From: Planctomycetota bacterium
GTDB lineage: Bacteria > Planctomycetota > JAPUJT01
NCBI GenBank assembly: GCA_027296055.1
Contig: JAPUJT010000026.1
Span: 1-34,347, forward strand
Length of the DNA: 34,347 nucleotides
Direction of reading: 5' to 3'
Positions 1 to 6,823 of this stretch are shown in pieces. The number at the start of each line of letters is the position of its first letter. The first letter of the stretch is position 1. The notes below the pieces were generated by a model, which did no database searches, was not told the origin of the DNA, and saw nothing but the letters and a program-made list of their open reading frames with translations. The translations under genes and the position numbers were made by a program.

Positions 1-2
1 TT

Positions 3-443
3 CGCTACGCCGCGGCGGGATTCCGTCTGGCCAAGGTGCCCGAGGTGCTCCTCGAGTGGCGCGAGGCGCCCGGCCGGCTCTTCCGAAAGGACCCCCGCTA
101 CGGCAAGGAGCCGTTCTGGCGCTGCAAGGCCCATTACCTCGCCCGGGGTCCCCTCGCTGGAGGACGCCCCGTCTGGATCTGGGGCGCAGGCGTGGGGGGA
201 AAGCGGATCTCCCGCGCCCTGAAGGACGAAGGAATTCCGATCCGGGGCTTCATCGACATCGATCCGCGAAAGGTGGGCAGCACCCGCCGCCACCTCCCCG
301 TCATCCCACCCCAAGACCTCTCCCCGCGAGAGGGGGAGATGATTCTGGCTGCCGTCGTGGCTCGAGGCGCGCGAGCGCAGGTACGCGAGAAGCTGCAGGA
401 GCTGGGATTTGCGGAAGGCGAGCAGTTCATCTGCGTCGCTTGA
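3..443 (+). CDS. Glycosyltransferase family 2, C-terminal part (5' truncated by window edge)
   Basis: This open frame runs in from the left edge and ends at TGA 441-443, so only about 146 C-terminal residues are visible. They begin with the tail of a family 2 glycosyltransferase (FRLAKVPEVLLEWRE, then a basic R-K-D-P-R-Y stretch and an RCKAHYLARG segment). After that comes a small Rossmann-like module with a glycine-rich turn (WIWGAGVGGK, bases about 174-203) and a conserved F-I-D-I-D-P-R-K strand. From memory, this transferase plus nucleotide-binding-like tail recurs in bacterial cell-surface sugar enzymes. The expected role is transfer of a sugar from an activated donor during surface polysaccharide or glycan synthesis; donor and acceptor cannot be read. 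The GTG at 36 is internal, because the frame is open and homologous-looking upstream of it. A 56-base gap separates it from the importer genes, and no terminator is obvious. Confidence 0.72.
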   Translation, partial: RYAAAGFRLAKVPEVLLEWREAPGRLFRKDPRYGKEPFWRCKAHYLARGPLAGGRPVWIWGAGVGGKRISRALKDEGIPIRGFIDIDPRKVGSTRRHLPVIPPQDLSPREGEMILAAVVARGARAQVREKLQELGFAEGEQFICVA

Positions 444-470
444 TCGATCCCCCTCCAGCCCGATAATGGG

Positions 471-496
471 CCTTCCTCGTACGTTCGTAAGGAAGG
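471..496 (+). promoter_or_regulatory. Hairpin overlapping the ribosome binding site of the first importer gene
   Basis: CCTTCCT (471-477) is the exact reverse complement of AGGAAGG (490-496), which contains the Shine-Dalgarno sequence of the ABC ATPase gene starting at 500. A short ACG/CGT pairing inside the loop could extend the stem. When folded, the stem would hide the ribosome binding site, so opening it could control translation of the importer operon. The pairing is seen in the sequence; regulation is inference. Confidence 0.35.
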
Positions 497-499
497 ACC

Positions 500-2083
500 A
501 TGACCTCGGACGCCCCCGTACTTCAGATGCGCTCCATACGGAAGGAGTACTTCGGCACGCCGGTGCTCAAGGGGATCGATCTCTCGATCCGCCGGGGCGA
601 GATCCATGCCCTTCTCGGGGAGAACGGGGCGGGGAAGTCGACCCTGATGAACATCCTCTTCGGGATGCCGGTGATCCGGTCGACGGGGGGGTTCGAAGGC
701 GAGGTGCTGGTGGACGGGAAGCCGATCAAGATCAACTCCCCGTCGGACGCGATGTCGCTCGGGATCGGCATGGTCCATCAGGAGTTCATGCTGATACCCG
801 GGTTTACAATCTTCGAGAATATCAAGCTCAATCGGGAGCGGCTGCGAGATACGCTTCTGGGCAAGGTCCTCGGCTCGCGCCTCGAACTTCTCGACATCCC
901 CGCGATGCGAAAGGACGCTCGTGCCGACCTGGATCACGTAGAACTCTCTGTCGATGAGGCGGCCTTTGTGGGAGGACTTCCGGTCGGACACATGCAGTTC
1001 GTCGAGATCGCGCGCGAGCTGGACAAGACCGACCTCCGCGTTCTCGTCTTCGACGAACCGACAGCGGTGTTGACAGAGGGAGAGGCAGAGACTCTTCTCG
1101 GGACGATGCGCCGCCTGGCGGACGAGGGGCTGGCGATCCTATTCATCACACACAGACTGGACGAGGTGATGAAGGTGGCCGAAACCGTCACGATCCTCCG
1201 GGATGGGGAAAAGGTGGCGTCCGGGCCTCGAGCGGAGACATCCGTCGAGGAGATCGCTGAGCGGATGGTGGGTAGGGAGCTCTCTGGCTCCAAGCGCGAC
1301 CCGGCGACGATGTCCGGCGAGGAAGTCATCCTCAGCATGAAGGACCTCCACGTCTCGATGCCGGGAGAGGACGTCCACGGGGTCGATCTGGAACTCAAGA
1401 AGGGAGAGATCCTCGGCATCGGGGGCCTCGCGGGTCAGGGAAAGATCGGCATCGCCAACGGCCTGATGGGACTCTTTCCCGCCAAAGGAGAGGTTATCGT
1501 CAAGGGAACTCCCCTTCGACTGGGCGCCCCGAGCGATTCTCTCGCGGCGCGGATGGCCTTCGTCTCGGAGGATCGTAGGGGGGTGGGGCTGCTTCTCGAC
1601 GAATCGATCGAGATGAACATCGCCATCCCGGCGATCCAGATCCGCCACCGATTCCTCAAGCTCGACTGGCTGGGTCCGCTGGCCTGGATCGATCGGAAGC
1701 ACGTCCGCGAGCACGCTCTCGACATGATCGAGCGGCTCAGCATCCGGTGCGTAGGACCGGCGCAGATCGTGCGGCGCCTGTCGGGGGGCAATCAGCAGAA
1801 GATCTGTCTCGCGCGCGCCCTCAGCCTCGATCCGCAGATTCTCCTCGTCTCGGAGCCGACACGAGGGATCGACGTCGGGGCCAAGGAGCTGGTTCTCGAC
1901 TGGCTCGTCCGGATGAACCGGGAGCAGGGGATGGCGATCCTGATGACATCGAGTGAGCTCGGCGATCTCCGTTCCCTCTGCCATCGGATTGCGATAGTGA
2001 GCGAGGGGAAGGTGGCGGGGATCCTGCCTCCCGATGCTCCGGACGTGAAGTTCGGACTCCTCCTGACCGGAAAGGCGGTATGA
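500..2083 (+). CDS. ABC importer ATP-binding protein with two ATPase domains (ribose/nucleoside type)
   Basis: A 527-residue cytoplasmic ATPase with two fused nucleotide-binding domains, the usual size for the RbsA/YufO group that energises carbohydrate or nucleoside importers. Domain 1 (residues about 7-245) has Walker A GENGAGKST at 40-48, Walker B VLVFDEPT at 181-188 and the switch histidine H218, but its signature motif is degenerate (LPVGHMQ at 160-166 instead of LSGGxxQ). Domain 2 (about 275-520) has a broken Walker A (GLAGQGKIG, 309-317, no Ser/Thr after the lysine), an intact signature LSGGNQQ at 428-434, and a serine where Walker B normally has aspartate (LLVSEPTRG). The good Walker A of one half and good signature of the other would form one working composite site, a pattern I associate with the nucleoside YufO-like branch. 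The ATG at 500 has AAGGA six bases upstream. The gene overlaps the next by four bases (ATGA), suggesting translational coupling. Confidence 0.93.
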   Translation: MTSDAPVLQMRSIRKEYFGTPVLKGIDLSIRRGEIHALLGENGAGKSTLMNILFGMPVIRSTGGFEGEVLVDGKPIKINSPSDAMSLGIGMVHQEFMLIPGFTIFENIKLNRERLRDTLLGKVLGSRLELLDIPAMRKDARADLDHVELSVDEAAFVGGLPVGHMQFVEIARELDKTDLRVLVFDEPTAVLTEGEAETLLGTMRRLADEGLAILFITHRLDEVMKVAETVTILRDGEKVASGPRAETSVEEIAERMVGRELSGSKRDPATMSGEEVILSMKDLHVSMPGEDVHGVDLELKKGEILGIGGLAGQGKIGIANGLMGLFPAKGEVIVKGTPLRLGAPSDSLAARMAFVSEDRRGVGLLLDESIEMNIAIPAIQIRHRFLKLDWLGPLAWIDRKHVREHALDMIERLSIRCVGPAQIVRRLSGGNQQKICLARALSLDPQILLVSEPTRGIDVGAKELVLDWLVRMNREQGMAILMTSSELGDLRSLCHRIAIVSEGKVAGILPPDAPDVKFGLLLTGKAV

Positions 2084-3279
2084 GTCCATCTTCCCGCTTC
2101 AACGGTACGTGGGTCTGGGAGAGGATCCGAGCCTTTGGGATCTCCCGCTGGATCATCGTGGCGTTCGTGGCCACCGTGTGGCTACTCGCCGCGATGGAGG
2201 ACTCCCTCAATCTAGGGACCCTCGTTGGCGACTCTCTTGTTCGAACGGCGATGCACGGACTCCTTGTCCTCGCTCTCGTCCTGCCTGTGCGCGCTGGAAA
2301 CGGGCTCAACTTCGGAATTCCCCTGGGAATCGTCTGTGGACTCGTGGGCGGTGTCTGTGTCATCGAGCTGGCGGCTCCCCACCCGTTCGGAATTCAGTCC
2401 TGGGGTCCGCATGTCGAGCTGGCCCGCGGCTGGACCGGTTTCATCCTCGCCAACCTGGTAGCAATTCCCCTGGCGGGAGCCGCTGGCCTTGCATTCGGCT
2501 GGCTACTTGAAAGGGTGCGGGGTCAGGAGATGGTCGTCGGAATCTACGTGGGATTCGGCGCCGTCGCCGGCTTCTGCGTCGTATGGCTGCTTGCCCCGGT
2601 CACTTCGCCGGAGCTTGTTTGGCCTCTGAAGGGAAGTGAGATCAGGAGCACAATCGTTCTCAACGATTACTTCAGGTGGATTTTGGATTCTTCAGGCGAG
2701 ATCACCTTCGGAGAATGGGCGCCCGAGGATCTCGGTCCGAATGGGGAGCCCAATCAATTCAGCCGACCTCCCGGGCTGTACATTCCGACGGGGCTGCTCC
2801 TCTACTGGATGGCCTTCTGTGGCGCGATGGTCCTGTTCCTTCGCACACGCCTCGGGACGGCGTTGACCGCGGCAGGCACGAATCCGACCTATGCCCGATC
2901 GTGCGGGATCAATGTGCCGGGGATGAGGGTCTTTTCCATCATGATTTCGACCGTCCTGTCGGCCATGGGGATCCTTGTCTATTCCCAGTCCTACGGATTC
3001 CTACAGCTCTACTCGGCCCCCTTGTGGATGGCCTTCATGATCGTTGCTGCCTTGCTCATCGGAGGCGCGTCGCTGAGGAGGGCGAGCGTCGTGCACGTCA
3101 TCATCGGCTCATTCCTCTTCTTCTCATTGCTTACGATGGCCCTTCCCGTGATCAATGCTCTCGTCCGGGGTTCCAAGTACGAGGAATCTCTGGGAAACCT
3201 GCCTGAGATAGCGCGGCTCGTGATCCAAAACGGGGTGATCTTGCTCGCCCTCACCCAAGTAAAGAGGGCGGACAGGTGA
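2080..3279 (+). CDS. ABC importer permease 1 (ribose/branched-chain type, BPD_transp_2-like)
   Basis: A 399-residue polytopic inner-membrane protein, starting at the ATG of an ATGA overlap with the ATPase gene. It shows alternating hydrophobic spans, including one near residues 18-37 and a GNGLNFGIPLG segment near 71-81 that has a counterpart in the next gene. The C-terminal half holds the family's cytoplasmic loop (LGTALTAAGTNPTYARSCGI), which contacts the ATPase in this transporter class. A polar insertion of roughly 60 residues (about 190-245) lies between membrane spans and probably faces the periplasm. With its partner it should form the heterodimeric channel of the importer. The substrate cannot be read from the permease; sugar-like or nucleoside-like solutes are typical of relatives. 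The gene ends in a four-base GTGA overlap with the second permease, so all three proteins are probably made in step. Confidence 0.88.
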   Translation: MSPSSRFNGTWVWERIRAFGISRWIIVAFVATVWLLAAMEDSLNLGTLVGDSLVRTAMHGLLVLALVLPVRAGNGLNFGIPLGIVCGLVGGVCVIELAAPHPFGIQSWGPHVELARGWTGFILANLVAIPLAGAAGLAFGWLLERVRGQEMVVGIYVGFGAVAGFCVVWLLAPVTSPELVWPLKGSEIRSTIVLNDYFRWILDSSGEITFGEWAPEDLGPNGEPNQFSRPPGLYIPTGLLLYWMAFCGAMVLFLRTRLGTALTAAGTNPTYARSCGINVPGMRVFSIMISTVLSAMGILVYSQSYGFLQLYSAPLWMAFMIVAALLIGGASLRRASVVHVIIGSFLFFSLLTMALPVINALVRGSKYEESLGNLPEIARLVIQNGVILLALTQVKRADR

Positions 3280-4379
3280 GACGGACCCAGGAACTATGGT
3301 CGGAGCTCCTCGTGCCGGGGATCTTCCTCTGCATCACCATAGCAGCGATCGCGATCGGCGAGATTCCGATTCACGCAGTGACCTCGGACGCTCTGGAGCG
3401 TGTATTCCGGAACCTGGTCCTGGTCCTTTCCCTGATGATCCCGATCGTGGCAGGGCTGGGACTTAATTTTGGAATCGTGTTGGGGGCGATGGCCGGTCAG
3501 ATGGGTCTGCTCTACGTCGAAAATGGCGAGATCGGCGGATTGGGAGGGATCTGCGTCGCCGTGGCCTGCTCGATCCCCATCGCCATGCTGCTCGGGTACT
3601 TGACGGGGCTCCTGTTTAACCGGGCACGTGGCAAGGAGATGGTGACTGGCCTGATCCTCGGTTTTTTCGCCAACGGATTCTATCAGCTACTTTTCCTTAT
3701 CCTCGCCGGCCCGGTGATCCCGATAAACCACCCGCGGATGCTGCTACCGGAAGGGATTGGCCTGAGAGTGACCGTCGAGCTCCGGTCGGTTGAGCGTGGT
3801 CTTGATTCCCCCCTCGAGGCTGTTGGGGGCGGATTCTCGGGTTCGGTTCCTCTCGATATCGGCGGCCGTTTCTGGGGCGAGATCCCCTTGTTGACCCTCT
3901 TCGTGCTCGTGGTCATCTGCCTGGGCCTCTGGTTCTTTTTCCGCACCAAGCTGGGTCAGGACATTCGGGCGGTGGGTCAGGACCCTCACGTGGCGGAGAT
4001 CGCCGGGATACGGGTGGATCGATGCCGGATCATCGCGATCATGCTGTCTATGGTGCTTGCGGGGATCGGCCAGATCATCTGGCTCCAGAACATGACTGTG
4101 ATGAACACATTCGGGTCGCACGAACAGGTCGGGTTCTATGCGATTGCTGCCATCCTCGTTGGCGGGGCCACGGTCACGCGGGTCCGGATCTGGAACGCGA
4201 TCGCCGGGACGATCCTCTTCCATACAATGCTGGTTGCGGTTTCCACGGCCATGATGAGAGTGGAGGTCACGCAGCTCGGCGAGTATTTCCGACAGTTCTT
4301 CCTCTTTGCAATCATCGGCGTGACCCTTGCGATCTATTCCTGGAAGTCGAAGAAGGCAGGGGAGAAACTGATCCAGTGA
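3276..4379 (+). CDS. ABC importer permease 2 (ribose/branched-chain type, BPD_transp_2-like)
   Basis: A 367-residue multi-span membrane protein that starts at GTG inside a GTGA overlap with permease 1. It is the better conserved of the two: it has the GLGLNFGIVLGAMAGQ segment, a basic cytoplasmic turn (RARGKEMVTGLILG), and the canonical ATPase-contacting loop LGQDIRAVGQDPHVAEIAGI near residues 225-245. As in permease 1, a polar stretch of about 50 residues (near 145-200) follows the PVIPINHPRMLLP segment and is likely periplasmic. It pairs with permease 1 and the double ATPase. The binding protein gene follows after a 129-base gap containing a stem-loop, which may set relative expression. Family assignment is firm; substrate is unknown. 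Confidence 0.9.
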   Translation: MRRTQELWSELLVPGIFLCITIAAIAIGEIPIHAVTSDALERVFRNLVLVLSLMIPIVAGLGLNFGIVLGAMAGQMGLLYVENGEIGGLGGICVAVACSIPIAMLLGYLTGLLFNRARGKEMVTGLILGFFANGFYQLLFLILAGPVIPINHPRMLLPEGIGLRVTVELRSVERGLDSPLEAVGGGFSGSVPLDIGGRFWGEIPLLTLFVLVVICLGLWFFFRTKLGQDIRAVGQDPHVAEIAGIRVDRCRIIAIMLSMVLAGIGQIIWLQNMTVMNTFGSHEQVGFYAIAAILVGGATVTRVRIWNAIAGTILFHTMLVAVSTAMMRVEVTQLGEYFRQFFLFAIIGVTLAIYSWKSKKAGEKLIQ

Positions 4380-4416
4380 CGACCCTACTTTTCGCCCCGG
4401 CGATGGCGTAGGGTCG
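4380..4416 (+). other. Stem-loop between importer permease and binding-protein genes
   Basis: CGACCCTAC (4380-4388) and GTAGGGTCG (4408-4416) form a perfect 9-bp stem beginning one base after the permease 2 stop codon, with an inner CGCC/GGCG pairing in the loop. No run of T follows, so it does not look like an intrinsic terminator. Stem-loops here in importer operons can act as RNA-stability or processing elements that change expression of the binding protein relative to the membrane parts. That role is inferred. The rest of 4417-4508 shows only the binding-protein ribosome binding site (GAGGAG, 4494-4499). Confidence 0.45.
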
Positions 4417-4508
4417 GAGAACAGATCCTGTCCTCGGGGGCGGGCCCTGGATACAATCGTCGAAAGTTCCGGATTGCCAAAACCCTTGACCTCGAGGAGC
4501 ATGCAACT

Positions 4509-5663
4509 ATGAAGAGCAGCAGGGCCCGCCTCATCGCTCTTGCCGTCGTTCTGGCCACCTTCATCACTTGCACTCCCGGCGCCTCGGAAGTCTCGACCCT
4601 GACTTCACCCCATCCGGAGGGAATCTACGGCCCCCTCGACTTCAAGATCGGGATCATGACGGGAACCGTCTCCCAGGGGGAGGACGAGTACCGCGCAGCG
4701 GAGCGAGTGATTCAAAAGTACGGATCGGAGCGAATCGTCCATAAGACCTATCCCGACAATTTCATGACGGAGCAGGAGACCACGGTAACCCAGTTGCTCG
4801 AGATGGCGCACGACCCCGAGATCAAGGCGATCATTGTGGCACAAGCGATCCCGGGCACCCTCCCGGCCATCAAGAAGATCAGGCGCCGGAGGACGGACAT
4901 CGCTTTCATCCTTGTGGCACCGCAGGAGGATCCGGAGCAGATTGCAGAATATGCCGATCTCGCGATCCAGACGGACGATCTTCTGCGAGGCAAGACGATT
5001 GTTCAGCACGCTAAGAAGATGGGGGCGAAGAAGTTCCTCCATTACACCTTCCCACGGCACATGTCGATGGAGATCCTGGCGCGCCGCCGCGACATCATGC
5101 GGGAGGTCTGCACGAAAGAGGGGCTTGAGTTCATTTCGCTGAATGCGCCGGACCCGACAGGGGATCAGGGGATCGCCGGCTCACAGAAGTTCATCCTCGA
5201 GGACATCCCCCGGCAGATCGCTGAACATGGCAAGGACATTTGCTTCTTTTCCACGAACTGTTCGATGCAGGAGCCCGTCATCCGGGCGGCGATGGATGGA
5301 GGGGCGATCTTCGCCGAGCAATGCTGCCCGAGCCCCACGCACGGCTATCCGGGAGCGCTGGGGATTTCCATTTCGCCGGAGATTGCCGGTGACATGGCCA
5401 AGATCCGGGAGCAGATCAAGCGGAAGGTGACAGAGAGGGGCGTCAACGGGCGTTTCGGCACGTGGCTCGTCTCCATGCATATGGTGATGATCGAGGCGGG
5501 GGTCGAGATGGCGATCGGGCAGGTGCACGCCGACCTCGACTTGACCGACCGGGCCGTCATCAAGAAGACGCTGGAGAAGATAGGGGGGGCCAAGGTGGAG
5601 CTTGCCCTCTTCAACGAGCACCCGAACTTCGTGATGGTCATCTCCGAGAACGTCCCCTTCTGA
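4509..5663 (+). CDS. DUF3798-family periplasmic binding protein of the ABC importer
   Basis: A 384-residue exported protein with an N-terminal signal (basic K/R residues, then a hydrophobic core to about residue 20). A cysteine follows in FITCTPGAS, so it may be a lipoprotein, though the lipobox is poor and cleavage by signal peptidase I is as likely. The body matches the DUF3798 family as I know it: an opening strand KIGIMTGTVSQGEDEYRAAE, then TYPDNFMTEQETT, a DPEIKAIIVAQAIPGT segment, and a cysteine-containing region (FFSTNCSMQEP, then EQCCPSPTHGYPG). The layout resembles two-lobed type 1 periplasmic binding proteins. Its position after the double ATPase and two permeases makes it the probable solute receptor. 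The ATG at 4509 is nine bases after GAGGAG; a three-codon ATG frame at 4501-4512 overlaps the start but is poorly spaced. The 3' end overlaps the convergent gene by 26 bases. The ligand is unknown. Confidence 0.85.
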   Translation: MKSSRARLIALAVVLATFITCTPGASEVSTLTSPHPEGIYGPLDFKIGIMTGTVSQGEDEYRAAERVIQKYGSERIVHKTYPDNFMTEQETTVTQLLEMAHDPEIKAIIVAQAIPGTLPAIKKIRRRRTDIAFILVAPQEDPEQIAEYADLAIQTDDLLRGKTIVQHAKKMGAKKFLHYTFPRHMSMEILARRRDIMREVCTKEGLEFISLNAPDPTGDQGIAGSQKFILEDIPRQIAEHGKDICFFSTNCSMQEPVIRAAMDGGAIFAEQCCPSPTHGYPGALGISISPEIAGDMAKIREQIKRKVTERGVNGRFGTWLVSMHMVMIEAGVEMAIGQVHADLDLTDRAVIKKTLEKIGGAKVELALFNEHPNFVMVISENVPF

Positions 5664-6096
5664 AGAGCCATTCGAGGCCAAAGGCGGCGAGGATGGCGGG
5701 AACAGCGATGAAAATGCCGTTCTCCGGCCGGAACAGCCCGAAGCCGTACGGATTCCAGGAGAAGGGGTAGGCCCACACGATCCCGCCCAGGCCCAGATGG
5801 GACTTGAAGGCGTCCAGGAAGAGCTGGATCATCCCCCCGAAGACAAGCCCCCCGAAGACGATCTTTCGCTCCGCCTCCTGATAGAGGAGGCAGAACCCGT
5901 ACGACATAGCGAGCACGCCCGCAGGGGTATGGGTCGGCCCGAGGAACTCCGGAGGAACTCGCAGGCCCAGGTAGAGCCCCTTGTAAGCGATGTCAGGTAG
6001 GGCGGTTCCGACGAGGACGGCGAGGCGGCCCGGTCCAACGGGGAGGGCGCGTCGAGCCAGGGAGGCGAGGGCGATGTGGACAGCCAGGTCGGGGAT
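5638..6096 (-). CDS. DUF457/YdjM-like small membrane protein with an apparent ATC start codon
   Basis: About 152 residues, mostly hydrophobic, resembling the YdjM/DUF457 group of membrane proteins annotated as metal-dependent hydrolases. Recognisable pieces are an early histidine (PDLAVHIALASLA), a GTALPDIAYKG motif, a PTHTPAG motif and a LFLDAFKSHLG motif; the Asp and His residues are the likely metal ligands. Three or four membrane spans alternate with these polar motifs. The start is unusual. The upstream gene ends TGA at 6109-6107 and is followed at once by GGAGG and a five-base spacer, and the codon in the start position is ATC (6096-6094). The reading frame contains no ATG, GTG or TTG near this point, and more distant starts would bury about 140 bases in the upstream gene. 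Translation coupled to that gene is therefore likely. A sequencing error in an ATG is the alternative. Confidence 0.62.
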   Translation of the reverse strand: MPDLAVHIALASLARRALPVGPGRLAVLVGTALPDIAYKGLYLGLRVPPEFLGPTHTPAGVLAMSYGFCLLYQEAERKIVFGGLVFGGMIQLFLDAFKSHLGLGGIVWAYPFSWNPYGFGLFRPENGIFIAVPAILAAFGLEWLFRRGRSRR

Positions 6097-6106
6097 GGCG
6101 ACCTCC

Positions 6107-6586
6107 TCAGGTTCGGGGCACGAAGAGGGGCAATCCGCGTCGGAGTCGATATCGCTGCCATAGCAGTGACGCCAGAAAGAGGAGAGCCCCGACGGAGAGG
6201 ACGTACATCGAGGTCCGTTTCCAGGCGTATCCTTCATGGCGCGTCGCCCGGCGGGCCTGGATCGCGTCGGGAGGAACATATTCGCCTCGCACCGAGATGC
6301 GGTCTCCCACCCGGGCCTGGATCGATGGCTGGAGAATCCGAACCCGGGTGGTTCTCTCCATGATCCGAAGCTCACTCGAATCGGCCGAGACGTCCACGAC
6401 GCGGACCGCCCCGACATAGACTTCGTTGCCGGCGAACCTGTCGCCGGTCTCGATGCATTCCAGGATCGAGGGCCGGATCTCGATCGGACGAAATCCGTTC
6501 AAGCAAAACAGAAACGTGAGGGCCATGAGGGCGCCCAGCATCTTCCAGGCGAGATAGCGATCGTTGAAAAGCAGGGCAACCTCCAT
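6107..6586 (-). CDS. Small membrane protein with beta-rich (OB-like) extracytoplasmic domain
   Basis: A protein of 159 residues from the ATG at 6586, of no family I recognise with confidence. It has an N-terminal membrane span (WKMLGALMALTFLFCLNGF), a middle beta-rich region of about 75 residues (including EVYVGAVRVVDVS, RVRILQP and RVGDRISVRGEYVP) that reads like a small OB-like or NfeD-like barrel, and a C-terminal span (MYVLSVGALLFLASLLWQ) followed by a short basic tail. The two spans suggest a hairpin with the barrel outside the cytoplasmic membrane. A GTG at 6622 would add 12 residues, but it falls inside the spacer of the best promoter candidate, so the ATG is preferred. The ribosome binding site there is weak. 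It is followed directly by the DUF457-like gene, whose ribosome binding site abuts this stop codon. Confidence 0.66.
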   Translation of the reverse strand: MEVALLFNDRYLAWKMLGALMALTFLFCLNGFRPIEIRPSILECIETGDRFAGNEVYVGAVRVVDVSADSSELRIMERTTRVRILQPSIQARVGDRISVRGEYVPPDAIQARRATRHEGYAWKRTSMYVLSVGALLFLASLLWQRYRLRRGLPLFVPRT

Positions 6587-6609
6587 TCGGATCCGACTCG
6601 GTAATTTGG

Positions 6610-6639
6610 AAAGTAGCCACACGCGTCACGGCGTGTCAA
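6610..6639 (-). promoter_or_regulatory. Candidate sigma-70-type promoter for the minus-strand membrane-protein pair
   Basis: On the minus strand a perfect -35 TTGACA (6639-6634) is followed at 17 or 18 bases by a weak -10 (CTACTT or TACTTT, 6616-6610). Transcription would start near 6603 and give a leader of about 15-20 bases before the ATG at 6586. The -35 is convincing and the -10 is poor, which may mean an activator is needed. Confidence 0.4.
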
Positions 6640-6650
6640 GCGGTGCGATC

Positions 6651-6663
6651 TGGGAGGCTCCCA
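6651..6663. promoter_or_regulatory. Perfect palindrome between divergent promoters (possible operator)
   Basis: TGGGAG-G-CTCCCA is a perfect 6-1-6 inverted repeat lying between the two divergent -35 boxes (minus strand 6634-6639, plus strand 6679-6684). Its size and position suit a dimeric regulator acting on one or both promoters. Only the symmetry is seen; no regulator gene is adjacent. Confidence 0.25.
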
Positions 6664-6678
6664 CATGGTGGAAGCCGT

Positions 6679-6707
6679 TGACGGCCCGGGGGTTCCGTGA
6701 TAAAATT
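6679..6707 (+). promoter_or_regulatory. Sigma-70-type promoter of the GAF-GspE ATPase gene
   Basis: TTGACG (6679-6684), a 17-base spacer and TAAAAT (6702-6707) match the consensus at ten of twelve positions with ideal spacing. Transcription would start near 6714, leaving an untranslated leader of about 110 bases before the ATG at 6824. Confidence 0.6.
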
Positions 6708-6741
6708 CGCCTCCTGTTGGATAGCGATGAAGTGGCCGAAT

Positions 6742-6818
6742 TCCGGGTATTGAAGGGGTTTTGCACCCGGGTTTCCGTGTCCGGGCGGACATTGCAGCCT
6801 GAAGGGAAGTTCAGGAGG
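6742..6818 (+). promoter_or_regulatory. Structured 5' leader with a hairpin over the ribosome binding site
   Basis: The leader upstream of 6824 contains two inverted repeats: CCGGGT (6742-6747) with ACCCGG (6764-6769), and CCTGAA (6798-6803) with TTCAGG (6810-6815). The second shares bases with the strong ribosome binding site AGGAGG (6813-6818), so folding would partly hide it. I recognise no known riboswitch class. Translational control is inference. Confidence 0.35.
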
Positions 6819-6823
6819 ATTCG

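Noticed and set aside
4501..4512. Three-codon leader frame ATG-CAA-CTA-TGA overlapping the DUF3798 start
   Set aside because: GAGGAG is one base from this ATG and nine from the real start, so the leader ATG is unlikely to be used; probably chance.
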